This document shows positions 27,121-36,975 of a DNA stretch of 64,000 nt, piece after piece. Position 1 is the stretch's first letter. Each line of letters begins with the position of its first letter. This DNA is from an uncultured Mailhella sp. (GTDB taxonomy: Bacteria > Desulfobacterota > Desulfovibrionia > Desulfovibrionales > Desulfovibrionaceae): NCBI RefSeq assembly GCF_944324995.1, contig NZ_CALUYL010000001.1, positions 1 to 64,000 on the forward strand. The letters run 5' to 3'. A program made the translations under genes and the position numbers. Under the pieces are notes generated by a model that was not told the DNA's origin, searched no databases, and saw only the letters and a program-made list of their open reading frames with translations.

Positions 27121-28329
27121 ATGAGACCTGTTGAACTGAAAAAGGATATTTACTGGGTCGGCGCCGTCGATTTCGACATCCGCAACTTCCATCACTACAG
27201 CCGCTCCCCCGAGGGCAGCACCTACAACGCCTATCTCGTGTGCGACGAAAAGAAGGTGCTCTTCGACACCGTGAACGCTCACGAATTTGAAACCCTGGCC
27301 AAGCACATTGCCGAAATCACGGATCCCGAGAGCATCGACTACATCGTGTGCAACCACCTCGAACAGGATCACTCCGGCGCGCTTCCCCGCATCGTGAAGC
27401 TCTGCAAGCCCGAAAAGATCTTCTGCTCGGCCATGGGCTACAAGTCCATGACCAATATTTATAATACCGAAGGGTGGCCCATCGAAGTGGTCAAGGACGG
27501 CCAGCGCCTGAACATCGGCAAGCGCAACGTCACCTTCCTCGAAACCCGCATGCTGCACTGGCCCGACAGCATGGTGTCCTACCTCGAAGAAGACAAGGTG
27601 CTCTTCAGCAACGACGCCTTCGGTCAGAACATCGCGAGCTCCTACCGCTTCGCCGACGAATGCGACCGCCACCAGCTTCATGAATCCATGAAGCGCTACT
27701 ACTACAACATCGTGCTGCCCTACTCGCCCCAGGTGCTCAAGACCCTGAAGCGCGTCACCGATCTCGGCCTGCAGTTCGACATCATCGCTCCCGATCACGG
27801 TCTCATCTACCGCACGCCCGAAGACGTGAAGTTCGTCATCGACTCCTACCTCGAATTTGCCCAGCAGAAGCCCAAGAAGCGCGCCGTCATCGCCTACGAA
27901 AGCATGTGGAACGGCACCGCCAAGATGGCCGAAGCCGTGGCCGACGGTCTGGAACAGGAAAACGTGCCCTACGTGCTCATCAACCTGCAGACCTGCCACT
28001 GCAGCGACGTGATGACCGAACTTGCCGACAGCGGCGCTCTCATTCTCGGTTCCGCCACGCGCAACAACATGCCCATGGTGAACATGATGGCCTGCCTCGC
28101 CCATGTGAAGGGCCTGCGTCCGCAGAACCTCGTGGGCGCCACCTTCGGCACCTACGGCTGGTCCGGCGAAGCCCCCAAGATGATGGCCGACGCCCTTGCC
28201 GACATGAAGGTCGAACTCGTGGGCGAACCGCTCAAGTGCTATTTCAACCCCAAGAAGGAAGATCTTGAGAAGTGCCGCGAACTCGGCGTCGCCGTGGCCC
28301 GCGCCCTCAAGGAAAAGTGCGGGGACTAA
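27121..28329 (+). CDS. roo: flavodiiron rubredoxin:oxygen oxidoreductase
   Basis: 402 aa. The N-terminal metallo-beta-lactamase domain carries the diiron ligand motif H-x-E-x-D-H (NHLEQDHSGALP), further ligands near HWPDSM and the late His of APDHGLIYR. The C-terminal flavodoxin domain starts at about residue 255 (AYESMWNGTAKMAEAVADGL; SATRNNMPM). It reduces O2 to water (some members reduce NO) with electrons from rubredoxin. ATG 27121 follows GAGGAA; the longer upstream frame runs through the terminator and is rejected. Confidence 0.97.
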   Translation: MRPVELKKDIYWVGAVDFDIRNFHHYSRSPEGSTYNAYLVCDEKKVLFDTVNAHEFETLAKHIAEITDPESIDYIVCNHLEQDHSGALPRIVKLCKPEKIFCSAMGYKSMTNIYNTEGWPIEVVKDGQRLNIGKRNVTFLETRMLHWPDSMVSYLEEDKVLFSNDAFGQNIASSYRFADECDRHQLHESMKRYYYNIVLPYSPQVLKTLKRVTDLGLQFDIIAPDHGLIYRTPEDVKFVIDSYLEFAQQKPKKRAVIAYESMWNGTAKMAEAVADGLEQENVPYVLINLQTCHCSDVMTELADSGALILGSATRNNMPMVNMMACLAHVKGLRPQNLVGATFGTYGWSGEAPKMMADALADMKVELVGEPLKCYFNPKKEDLEKCRELGVAVARALKEKCGD

Positions 28330-28346
28330 CCGCCTGAAACCTTAAT

Positions 28347-28384
28347 CGCCCGGGCGCTTCCGTTCTCGCGGAAGCGTCCGGGCG
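28347..28384 (+). terminator. strong hairpin after roo, no T run
   Basis: CGCCCGGGCGCTTCC, loop, GGAAGCGTCCGGGCG with one mismatch, followed by ACATGG rather than T. It could be a factor-assisted terminator, an mRNA-stabilising hairpin or part of the cydAB leader. Confidence 0.5.
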
Positions 28385-28448
28385 ACATGGCCGATTACGG
28401 CAGAGACTCGTCCTTCCTACGTCGCCGACGAGCACCAAGGAGCAAATC

Positions 28449-29771
28449 ATGGATCTTATCCTCCTCTCCCGCCTTCAGTTCGCCATGACCGTGTTCTTCC
28501 ACTTCATCTTCGTGCCGCTCACCCTGGGCCTTTCCGTGCTGCTCGCCATCATGGAAACCCTGTACGTGCGCACCGGAGACGAAGACTACAAGAGAATGGT
28601 CAAATTCTGGGGCAAACTCTTCCTCATCAACTTTGTTCTGGGCGTGGTCACGGGCATCACGCTTGAGTTCCAGTTCGGCACCAACTGGTCCCGCTACTCC
28701 GCCTACGTGGGCGACATCTTCGGCTCTCTGCTGGCCATTGAAGCCACGGTGGCCTTCTTCCTCGAATCCACCTTCGTGGCCGTGTGGACCTTCGGCTGGG
28801 AACGCGTGAGCAAGAAGGTTCACTGCTTCGCCATCTGGATGGTCGCCATCGCCGGCAACATTTCCGCCCTGTGGATCATTCTCGCCAACGGCTTCATGCA
28901 GCATCCCGTGGGCTACGTCATCCGCAACGGCCGCGCGGAACTCGACGACTTCCTCGCCGTGGTCACCAATCCCTACGCCTGGGGCGAGTATTTCCACACC
29001 GTTTCCTCCGCCTGGATGCTCGGCGGCTTCTTCGTGCTCGGCGTGGCCGCATGGCATCTCGCCCGCAAGAATGAAACCTCCCTGTTCACCAAGGCCGTGC
29101 GCGTGGCCGCTCCCTTCACGCTCGTCATGGCTCTGCTCGTCGGCCTCGCCGGCCATCAGCAGGGCATGAACGTGGCCGAATATCAGCCCGCCAAGATGGC
29201 CGCCATGGAATCTCACTGGACCACCCAGACCAGAGCTCCCATGTACCTCATTGCCTGGCCCGATCAGGAAAACGGCCGCAACCTTGTGGAAGCGCTGCCC
29301 ATTCCCGGCCTCATGAGCTTCATCGCCTTCAACGACGTGAACGCCGAAGTCAAGGGCCTCAGCGACTTTGCCAAGGAAGACATTCCGCCGGTGCTGCCCA
29401 CCTTCCTGTCGTTCCGCATCATGGTGGGCCTCGGCTGCCTGTTCATTCTCGTGGCCGCCTGGGCCTGGTGGCGGCGCAAGGATCTGGCCGCCGACACGCG
29501 CCTTGCCAAAATCCTGCCCTGGATGATTCCGCTGCCCTACATCACCATCATGCTCGGCTGGACCGTGGCCGAAGTGGGCCGTCAGCCCTGGATCGTGTAC
29601 AATCTCATGCGCACCTCGGACGCCGTGTCCCCCGTGCCCACGAGTTCCGTGCTCATTTCCGTCATCGCCTTCCTTGTGATCTACACGCTGCTCGGTCTCA
29701 TCGACATCTGGCTGCTGTATTCCAACTCCCGCAAGGGTCCCGAACCTGTCAAAGCCGCTGAGGAGGCGTAA
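28449..29771 (+). CDS. cydA: cytochrome bd oxidase subunit I
   Basis: 440-aa membrane protein. His18 (FFHFIFVPLT) is the heme ligand equivalent of E. coli His19. GWTVAEVGRQPW near residue 372 is the family motif. It is shorter than E. coli CydA (522 aa), consistent with the short Q-loop subtype. Cytochrome bd reduces O2 with quinol, here probably for oxygen protection in an anaerobe. cydB follows after 1 nt, and the pair sits next to the rubredoxin system. Confidence 0.97.
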   Translation: MDLILLSRLQFAMTVFFHFIFVPLTLGLSVLLAIMETLYVRTGDEDYKRMVKFWGKLFLINFVLGVVTGITLEFQFGTNWSRYSAYVGDIFGSLLAIEATVAFFLESTFVAVWTFGWERVSKKVHCFAIWMVAIAGNISALWIILANGFMQHPVGYVIRNGRAELDDFLAVVTNPYAWGEYFHTVSSAWMLGGFFVLGVAAWHLARKNETSLFTKAVRVAAPFTLVMALLVGLAGHQQGMNVAEYQPAKMAAMESHWTTQTRAPMYLIAWPDQENGRNLVEALPIPGLMSFIAFNDVNAEVKGLSDFAKEDIPPVLPTFLSFRIMVGLGCLFILVAAWAWWRRKDLAADTRLAKILPWMIPLPYITIMLGWTVAEVGRQPWIVYNLMRTSDAVSPVPTSSVLISVIAFLVIYTLLGLIDIWLLYSNSRKGPEPVKAAEEA

Positions 29772-29772
29772 C

Positions 29773-30792
29773 ATGGAAACGATCTGGTTCTTCCTCTGGA
29801 CGCTTTTGTGGGCCGTGTACTTCATTCTCGACGGCTTCGACCTCGGCATGGGCACCCTCATGCCCTTCGTGGCCGCCAACGACCATGAACGCCGCGTCAT
29901 CTACAACGCGCAGGGCCCCTACTGGGACGGCAACGAAGTGTGGCTCATCACCGCCGGCGGCGTGACCTTCGCCGCCTTCCCCAACGCCTACGCCGTCATG
30001 TTCAGCGCGCTCTACGCTCCCCTGCTCATCCTGCTGTTCTGCCTCATCTTCCGCGCCGTGGCCTTTGAATTCCGCGGCAAGGGCGATTCCTGCACCTGGA
30101 TCTTCAGCTGGGACGTGTGCATGACCCTCGGCAGCTTCCTGCCCGCGCTTCTGCTCGGCGTGGCCTTCGCCAACCTGTTCATGGGCATTCCCATCGACGA
30201 AAACGGCGTGTACCACGGCAACATCCTCAAGCTCCTCAATCCCTACGGCCTGGCCGGCGGCGTGCTCTTCGTGGTGATGTTCTGCTATCACGGCGCGCTC
30301 TGGCTGGAACTCAAGTCCGAAGGCAATCTGCAGGCGAAGGCCCTCAAGGCCGCCCGCGTGCTCTGGCCCGTGCTGCTCGCCCTGGTGCTGCTCTTCCTGG
30401 CCCTCACCGGCCACTTCACCGAAAGCTTCACCCGCCTTGCGCAGCATCCCGCCGCCTACGCGGCCCTCGCCCTGGCCGTCATCGGCCTCGTGGGCAGCCG
30501 CCTCGCCCTCAACAACTGCACCCTCGTCGCCTGGCTGTGCAGCGCCCTGTTCATTCTCGGCCTGACCTTCTTCGGCGTGTTCGGCATGTATCCCGGCATC
30601 ATTCTTTCCAGCATTGATCCGGCCTACAGCATCACCGTGTTCAACGCCGCCTCCAGCCCCCTCACCCTGAAGATCATGCTCACCGTCACGCTCTGCGCCG
30701 TGCCCGTGGTGCTCCTCTACCAGGCCTGGGTGTACTGGACCTTCGCCCACAAGGTGACCAAGGAAGTGCTCAAGGACGAACATTCCTACTAA
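29773..30792 (+). CDS. cydB: cytochrome bd oxidase subunit II
   Basis: 339 aa, about eight to nine membrane helices. The start METIWFFLWTLLWAVYFILD with GFDLGMGTLMPF is the standard CydB N-terminus; QGPYWDGNEVWLI is also conserved. It forms the heterodimer with CydA. A terminator follows 25 bp after the stop. Confidence 0.97.
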   Translation: METIWFFLWTLLWAVYFILDGFDLGMGTLMPFVAANDHERRVIYNAQGPYWDGNEVWLITAGGVTFAAFPNAYAVMFSALYAPLLILLFCLIFRAVAFEFRGKGDSCTWIFSWDVCMTLGSFLPALLLGVAFANLFMGIPIDENGVYHGNILKLLNPYGLAGGVLFVVMFCYHGALWLELKSEGNLQAKALKAARVLWPVLLALVLLFLALTGHFTESFTRLAQHPAAYAALALAVIGLVGSRLALNNCTLVAWLCSALFILGLTFFGVFGMYPGIILSSIDPAYSITVFNAASSPLTLKIMLTVTLCAVPVVLLYQAWVYWTFAHKVTKEVLKDEHSY

Positions 30793-30815
30793 CAGGACAA
30801 CGTTCTTCCACCTTT

Positions 30816-30855
30816 CCGGGGCCGACGCGCTGCTTGCGCGCCGGCCCTTTTCTTA
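30816..30855 (+). terminator. rho-independent terminator of cydAB
   Basis: GGGGCCGACGCG, loop, GCGCGCCGGCCC, then TTTTCTT, with one mismatch in the stem. Confidence 0.8.
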
Positions 30856-30998
30856 CCCGGAAACGTCCTGCTCCGAACAGACGGACTTTCCGGCGTCCTT
30901 CGGCACAGGCGCAGAACAAAAAAGATCCGCTTTCCGACTCGACCGAAGAAAACATAGCGGAAAGGTAGGAATTTTTATTCCGTCGCCCCTTTCCGGCC

Positions 30999-31026
30999 TT
31001 GCCAAGACAAGACAAAAGGTTATCGT
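30999..31026 (+). promoter_or_regulatory. promoter of the 31071-cysK-cysE unit
   Basis: TTGCCA (30999-31004), 16-bp spacer, TATCGT (31021-31026); 45 bp before the ATG at 31071. The -10 is the same hexamer as before the NYN gene. Confidence 0.4.
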
Positions 31027-31070
31027 AAGTAACAGGCCCAAGCGGCCACATCACCAAAAGCGAGGACACC

Positions 31071-31367
31071 ATGTCAGCATCCAGTGAAGACGCGCCCAAA
31101 CCCAACCTTCAGGTCGCCGCCCGCGTGGAAGAGCTTCTCCGGGAACAGCTTGAGGAAATGGGCGTGAATCCCCGCAAGCTGAAGCCCGAGGAAATCGCCG
31201 CCAACATGACCTGTCACATCGCGCCGGACAACAGCATGACGTACCTGTGGAAAAACGAGCCCATACTCCACGTCACGCCCGAAAAGCGCGAACACGACGG
31301 CGAAACCTCCGTTCTCTGGCGCATGTTCACCAAGGACGACATTCCCTCCCTCCCAGATCATTCGTGA
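31071..31367 (+). CDS. small conserved hypothetical protein
   Basis: 98 aa, soluble, charged; I do not recognise a family. The N-terminal half is a likely helix (VAARVEELLREQLEEMGVN) and the middle has EEIAANMTCHIAPDN. It starts at ATG 31071 with GCGAGGA upstream. It sits 7 nt before cysK in the same orientation, so translation is probably coupled and a link to cysteine synthesis is possible. Confidence 0.75.
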   Translation: MSASSEDAPKPNLQVAARVEELLREQLEEMGVNPRKLKPEEIAANMTCHIAPDNSMTYLWKNEPILHVTPEKREHDGETSVLWRMFTKDDIPSLPDHS

Positions 31368-31374
31368 GGCGTCT

Positions 31375-32298
31375 ATGAATATTCTCGATACCATCGGGCA
31401 CACGCCGCTCATCTATCTGAACCGCGTGTCCGCAGAACTTCCGGCTAAAATCTTCGTCAAATACGAAGCCCGCAACCCCGGCGGCTCCATCAAGGACAGA
31501 GCCGCGCTCGGCTACGTGCGCGCCGCCATCCGCGAAGGCGCGCTGGCCCCGGGCGGCACCGTGGTGGAAGCCACCAGCGGCAACCTCGGCATCGGTCTTG
31601 CCGTGGTGTGCGGCAAAATGAATCTGCGTCTCATCCTCACCATGCCTGCATCCGCGAGCAAAGAACGCATCGCCCTGCTCCGCGCCATGGGCGCGGAAGT
31701 CGTGCTCACTCCGGCCGAAGAAGGCATGCAGGGCGCGCAGAACAAGGTGGAGGAACTGCTCGCCTCCATTCCCGGAGCCTACCGTCCCAACCAGTTCAGC
31801 AATCCCGTGGGGCCGCGCGTTCACTACTCCACCACCGGCGTGGAAATTCTGGAAGACTGCCGCAAGGAAGGCTTCGTGCCGCAGGCCTTCGTGGCCGGCA
31901 TAGGTTCGGGCGCTACGCTCATGGGCGTCAGCCTCCGGCTCAAGGAAGCCAATCCCTCCATCCGCTGCTTCGCCGTGGAGCCCGCGGAATCGCCGGTGCT
32001 TTCCGAAGGCCGCAGCGGTCCGCACGGCATTCAGGGCATAGGCGCGAACTTCGTGCCCGAAGTGTTCGACCGCTCCCTCGTGGACGGCATTCTCACGGTG
32101 AGCACCGAAGACGCCATGGAAACGGCCCGCATGCTCATGGCCCGCGAATCCATGAGCTGCGGCATCACCTCGGGCGCCAACGTGCGCGCCGCCATGAATC
32201 TGGCCCAGCTTCCCGAATTTGCGGGAAAACATATTGTCACCGTCGCTCCCGACACCGGGGAACGGTATCTCTCCACTCCTCTCTTTTCCAAGGAATAA
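31375..32298 (+). CDS. cysK: cysteine synthase (O-acetylserine sulfhydrylase)
   Basis: 307-aa fold-type II PLP enzyme converting O-acetylserine and sulfide to cysteine. The PLP lysine is Lys40 in NPGGSIKDR. The asparagine loop reads EATSGNLGIGLA, with Leu where Thr is usual. The phosphate-binding loop is GIGSGATLMGV. The order synthase then serine acetyltransferase, 6 nt apart, supports the assignment. CysK and CysM cannot be separated with certainty by eye. Confidence 0.95.
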   Translation: MNILDTIGHTPLIYLNRVSAELPAKIFVKYEARNPGGSIKDRAALGYVRAAIREGALAPGGTVVEATSGNLGIGLAVVCGKMNLRLILTMPASASKERIALLRAMGAEVVLTPAEEGMQGAQNKVEELLASIPGAYRPNQFSNPVGPRVHYSTTGVEILEDCRKEGFVPQAFVAGIGSGATLMGVSLRLKEANPSIRCFAVEPAESPVLSEGRSGPHGIQGIGANFVPEVFDRSLVDGILTVSTEDAMETARMLMARESMSCGITSGANVRAAMNLAQLPEFAGKHIVTVAPDTGERYLSTPLFSKE

Positions 32299-32304
32299 GC
32301 GTTC

Positions 32305-33297
<993 letters not shown>

Positions 33298-33303
33298 CAA
33301 AAC

Positions 33304-33339
33304 GAGGGGCCCGGCAGAAGCCGGGCCCCTCGTGCGTTT
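33304..33339 (+). terminator. terminator of cysK-cysE unit
   Basis: GAGGGGCCCGGC, loop AGAA, GCCGGGCCCCTC, then GTGCGTTT; strong stem, weak T tract, 7 bp past the cysE stop. Confidence 0.75.
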
Positions 33340-33550
33340 AATGCAGGTGTGCGATGAATGCGGGAGCGCGGCAAACGCCGCCTTCAAAAACGGGCGTTCG
33401 TTCTCCGGGCCCTCCGCAAGCGTTCCCCCCGCCTTTCCGCCCCCTCTTCCTTCCTGCCGAAAAAACACGCCTTTCCGTCAGGCTCCTGAAATTCTGTCAT
33501 GTTCCCGTCACACTTTCGGGCCATACTGCCGCAAGCAAAGGAGCAGATTC

Positions 33551-34561
33551 ATGACAGCAGACATCCTTCACGTCGCCGTGGCCGGCGGCGGAAGCTGGGG
33601 CACGGCCCTCGCCCATGTGCTGGCCTCGGCCGGGCACGACGTCACCCTCGTTCTTCGCGATCCCGCCGTGGAGAGCGCCGTCAACGAACGGCACGAAAAT
33701 CCGCGCTATCTGCCCGGCAAGGCGCTGCATCCCGGCGTGAAGGCATCCCTGTCGCCGGACGCCATACGTCGCTGCAACCTGCTCGTGCTGGCCGTGCCCT
33801 GCCAGCATCAGCGGGCCTGGCTGGCCTCCATGCGGCCCGTGATTGCCGAGCGCTGTGTCATCGTCAACGCCTCCAAGGGGCTGGAAAACGGCACCTGCCT
33901 CACCATGAGCCGCGTGGTCATGGAAGAACTCTCCGCCCTCTCTCCCCGCTACGCCGTGCTTTCCGGCCCGTCCTTTGCGGCGGAAGTCATGGACGCGCAG
34001 CCCACGGCCGTGGTGCTCGGCTGCGAAAACGACGCCCTCGGGGCGCGACTCCGGGAAATCTTTTCCACGCCCTTTTTCCGCTGCTATTCCAGCTCCGACG
34101 TCACGGGCGTGGAAATGGGCGGCGCACTCAAGAACGTCATGGCCATTGCCGCGGGCATCGGCGACGGCCTCGGCTTCGGCTCCAACGCCCGCGCCGCGCT
34201 CATCACGCGGGGGCTTGCGGAACTCTCCCGCCTCGGCACGGCCATGGGAGCCCGGCCCCTCACCTTCATGGGCCTTTCCGGCCTCGGCGATCTTGTGCTG
34301 ACCTGCACGGGCGGACTTTCCCGCAACCGTCAGGTGGGCATCCGCCTCGGCAAGGGAGAAAAGCTCGACGACATCGTCGCCTCGCTCGGCATGGTGGCCG
34401 AAGGCGTGAAAACCGCCTCTGCCGCCCGCGCGCTGGCAACAAAGCTGAACGTGTCCGCGCCGGTCACCGAAGCCATGTGCCGGGTGCTCTACGAAAACGC
34501 CGATCCGGCGGCGGCCGTGCGCGAGCTGATGGAACGCCCCCTCAAGGAAGAACTGGCCTGA
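33551..34561 (+). CDS. gpsA: glycerol-3-phosphate dehydrogenase [NAD(P)+]
   Basis: 336 aa. It reduces dihydroxyacetone phosphate to glycerol-3-phosphate for phospholipid synthesis. The nucleotide-binding loop AGGGSWGTALA is at 11-20. Other motifs are NASKGLENG, LSGPSFAAEV, GGALKNVMAIAAGIGDGLGFG with the catalytic Lys, and FMGLSGLGDLVLTCTG. ATG 33551 is selected because the family N-terminus begins there; the frame upstream is not conserved. Confidence 0.97.
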   Translation: MTADILHVAVAGGGSWGTALAHVLASAGHDVTLVLRDPAVESAVNERHENPRYLPGKALHPGVKASLSPDAIRRCNLLVLAVPCQHQRAWLASMRPVIAERCVIVNASKGLENGTCLTMSRVVMEELSALSPRYAVLSGPSFAAEVMDAQPTAVVLGCENDALGARLREIFSTPFFRCYSSSDVTGVEMGGALKNVMAIAAGIGDGLGFGSNARAALITRGLAELSRLGTAMGARPLTFMGLSGLGDLVLTCTGGLSRNRQVGIRLGKGEKLDDIVASLGMVAEGVKTASAARALATKLNVSAPVTEAMCRVLYENADPAAAVRELMERPLKEELA

Positions 34562-34987
34562 CGACGCGACCCGGGCCGCTGCCCCGAAGCCTCGAAAATT
34601 CCGCCCTGAGCATCCGCAAAACGCTCCCGCCGACGCTCGGGCGCTGCGCTCCGGGCAGGCTGCACTTTGAACAGGGATTTTTCTTTCACGCGCCGGGCGG
34701 CTGCGCTCCTGCGCAGACTGCCTTCTGAACCCGGCGTCCCCCTGCGCTCTCCCAGGCGACGCGCCATTCCGCGCAGGACAAAAAATGCGCGGCGGCTCGG
34801 GAAAAGCCGCGTCCGTCAGCCCCTCCTCCGTGGCGCAGCATGCCGTTGACGGCCGCCCCGATCTGCGCAAGACGGTGATGCCCCGCGGGCGCGAAAGGCC
34901 GCCCTTCCCCGGAGAAACGCTCCGCAGGAGAAGGAAGGGCGACCCGGCAGGCCATGCTTTGCGCCGAAGACGGCAAAAGCGTCCGCG
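34562..34987. other. intergenic region gpsA / AraC regulator
   Basis: About 425 bp between convergent genes. I see no clear terminator with a T run, no repeat and no supported gene. Confidence 0.45.
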
Positions 34988-35899
34988 CTACTCCCGACCC
35001 GAACGGGCGTTCTTCAGTCTTGTGATGTTGCGGTGCGGCGGCTCGCCGAACAGCCTTTTGTATTCCCTGTTGAACTGCGTGGGGCTCTCATAGCCCACGG
35101 CCAGTCCGGCGCTGGCCGCGTCCACCCGTTCCGAAAGCATGAGGCGCTGCGCTTCAAAAAGACGCAGCCTTTTGTGAAACTGCAACGGACTCAGACTCGT
35201 CACTTCCTTGAAATGCCGATGGAAGGTGGACGTCGCCATGTTCACGCGGCGGGCGAGCTCCTCCACCTGAAGCGGCGAACGATAATTGTCCCGCAGCCAG
35301 GTGACGGCCTGCGCAATCTGCATGCTTTGCGAGCCCAGCGTGTGGAAACGGCGCAGAAACTCGCCCTGCGGGCCGATGAGCATGCGGTAGTAGATCTCCC
35401 GTATGATCATGGGCGCGAGCACGGCAATCTGTTCGGGCTTGTCCAGAAGTTCCGCCAGACGCAGAAAGGCGTCGAGCACGGAAACGTCCACGTCCGCCAC
35501 CGACACGCCCTTCATGCCGCCTTCTCCGCCCGATCCCGGAGTCGGAGGCACTTCGGCGGCCAGCCGCGCCAGCAGAAATTTGTCCACTTCCAGCGAGAGA
35601 CACAGAAACGGCGCTTCCTCCGTGCCGTCCATGACGTAGAAGGAGCTCGGCACGTCCACGCCGACCACCAGACACTGTCCCTCGCCGTACACGTATTCCT
35701 CCGTGCCGATGACCGATTTCTTCCGCCCCTGGAGCATGACCCCGATGCACGGATGATACAGACTGTTTTCCAGCACGTCGTGCGCCAGCCGCCGGGACAA
35801 CGACAAGCCGGGAATCTCCGTCTGACGGTAGCCCGGCTCCGGCATGTGACGCAGCACCAGTTCCTTGAGGCGGTCGTTGATTCGCTTCCATTCTCCCAT
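34988..35899 (-). CDS. AraC family regulator (AraC_N type)
   Basis: 303 aa. The N-terminal cupin-like half (CIGVMLQGRKKSVIGTEEYV, then YGEGQCLVVGVDVP) is the AraC_N domain also found in E. coli YqhC. The C-terminal double helix-turn-helix runs from about 200, with VEELARRVNMATSTFHRHFK and VGYESPTQFNREYKRLFG. Start at ATG 35899 from GGAGG five bases upstream; other in-frame starts at 35911 and beyond are possible. It is divergent from a TSUP permease gene, its most likely target. Confidence 0.92.
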   Translation of the reverse strand: MGEWKRINDRLKELVLRHMPEPGYRQTEIPGLSLSRRLAHDVLENSLYHPCIGVMLQGRKKSVIGTEEYVYGEGQCLVVGVDVPSSFYVMDGTEEAPFLCLSLEVDKFLLARLAAEVPPTPGSGGEGGMKGVSVADVDVSVLDAFLRLAELLDKPEQIAVLAPMIIREIYYRMLIGPQGEFLRRFHTLGSQSMQIAQAVTWLRDNYRSPLQVEELARRVNMATSTFHRHFKEVTSLSPLQFHKRLRLFEAQRLMLSERVDAASAGLAVGYESPTQFNREYKRLFGEPPHRNITRLKNARSGRE

Positions 35900-36120
35900 A
35901 CGCACCTCCATGCCGCGCGCAGCATCATTTCCAGACTCCGCGCGGCGCTCTCCGGAAAGAATATCCGCCATACTACCCCCGCGCCGCAGTCTCACCTAGA
36001 TACGATTCCCCTTTTTTCTTGCCCGATTCTCTCATTGCGGCACAGAAAAGTCCATTTTCGACAAACGCCGCGTTTTCGACTACAAGGACATGTCCCTGCA
36101 ACATCAATAAGGCCTTCATC

Positions 36121-36885
36121 ATGGAACTTTCCCTGCTCGTCATCGTAGTTTTGTGCCTGTTCTTCTTTATCGCCGGATTTGTGGATTCCGTGGCCGGAGG
36201 CGGCGGACTCATTTCCACCCCGGCCATGCTTCTGTGCGGTCTGCCGCCGCACACCGCCCTCGGCACCGGAAAGTTCGCCAGCACTCTCGGTTCCCTCACC
36301 TCGCTGTGGACCTTCGCCCGCAATCATCTCGTGGTGCTGCGCATCGCGCCCGCAGGCTTCGTTTCCGCCTTCGTCGGCGGCATGGCCGGATCCGGCCTCG
36401 CCATGCACGTGGACAGCGCCATGCTCGGCAAGCTGCTCATCTTCCTGCTGCCCGTGGGCATGGTCATTTCCCTGTTCTCGGGAAAACTCGTCAGCGAAGA
36501 AGGCGAACTGCCGGAAAAGCATCTCTGGCTGCGCGTCATTCTCATGGGATTTTTCATCGGCGCGTATGACGGATTCTTCGGGCCGGGCACGGGCAGCTTC
36601 TTCATCATCGCGCAGCATCTCGTGCTGCGCATGGGCCTCGTGCGCGCCTCGGCCACCGCAAAAGTGTTCAATCTCGCCTCCAACGCCGGAGCCTTCGCCG
36701 TGTTCGCTTCCGGCGGAGTGGCCCTGTATTCTCTGGGCATTCCCTGCGCCGTGGCCAACATTCTCGGCAATCAGCTCGGCACGCATCTGGCCATCCGCAT
36801 CGGCACCCGCATGGTGAGAAACTTCCTCTACGTCACCCTCTGCCTGCTGCTCGCTTCGCTCATCTACCGCTTCTTCATCGCGTAA
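36121..36885 (+). CDS. TSUP family permease (TauE/SafE, YfcA-like)
   Basis: 254 aa with about eight membrane helices. The family motif GFVDSVAGGGGLISTPAML lies in helix 1 and GAYDGFFGPGTGSFF in the second repeat, both typical of the YfcA subgroup. TSUP proteins move small sulfur- or carbon-containing anions (sulfite, sulfoacetate and others); the substrate is not determined. Start ATG 36121. It faces an AraC regulator across about 220 bp. Confidence 0.92.
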   Translation: MELSLLVIVVLCLFFFIAGFVDSVAGGGGLISTPAMLLCGLPPHTALGTGKFASTLGSLTSLWTFARNHLVVLRIAPAGFVSAFVGGMAGSGLAMHVDSAMLGKLLIFLLPVGMVISLFSGKLVSEEGELPEKHLWLRVILMGFFIGAYDGFFGPGTGSFFIIAQHLVLRMGLVRASATAKVFNLASNAGAFAVFASGGVALYSLGIPCAVANILGNQLGTHLAIRIGTRMVRNFLYVTLCLLLASLIYRFFIA

Positions 36886-36975
36886 CGCCCCCGACCGCAA
36901 TATCCCTCTGGACACCGCTCCTGAATGATGGCATTCTCTTAACAAGAATATTTACTATCAACCTAAAGGAGCCCC

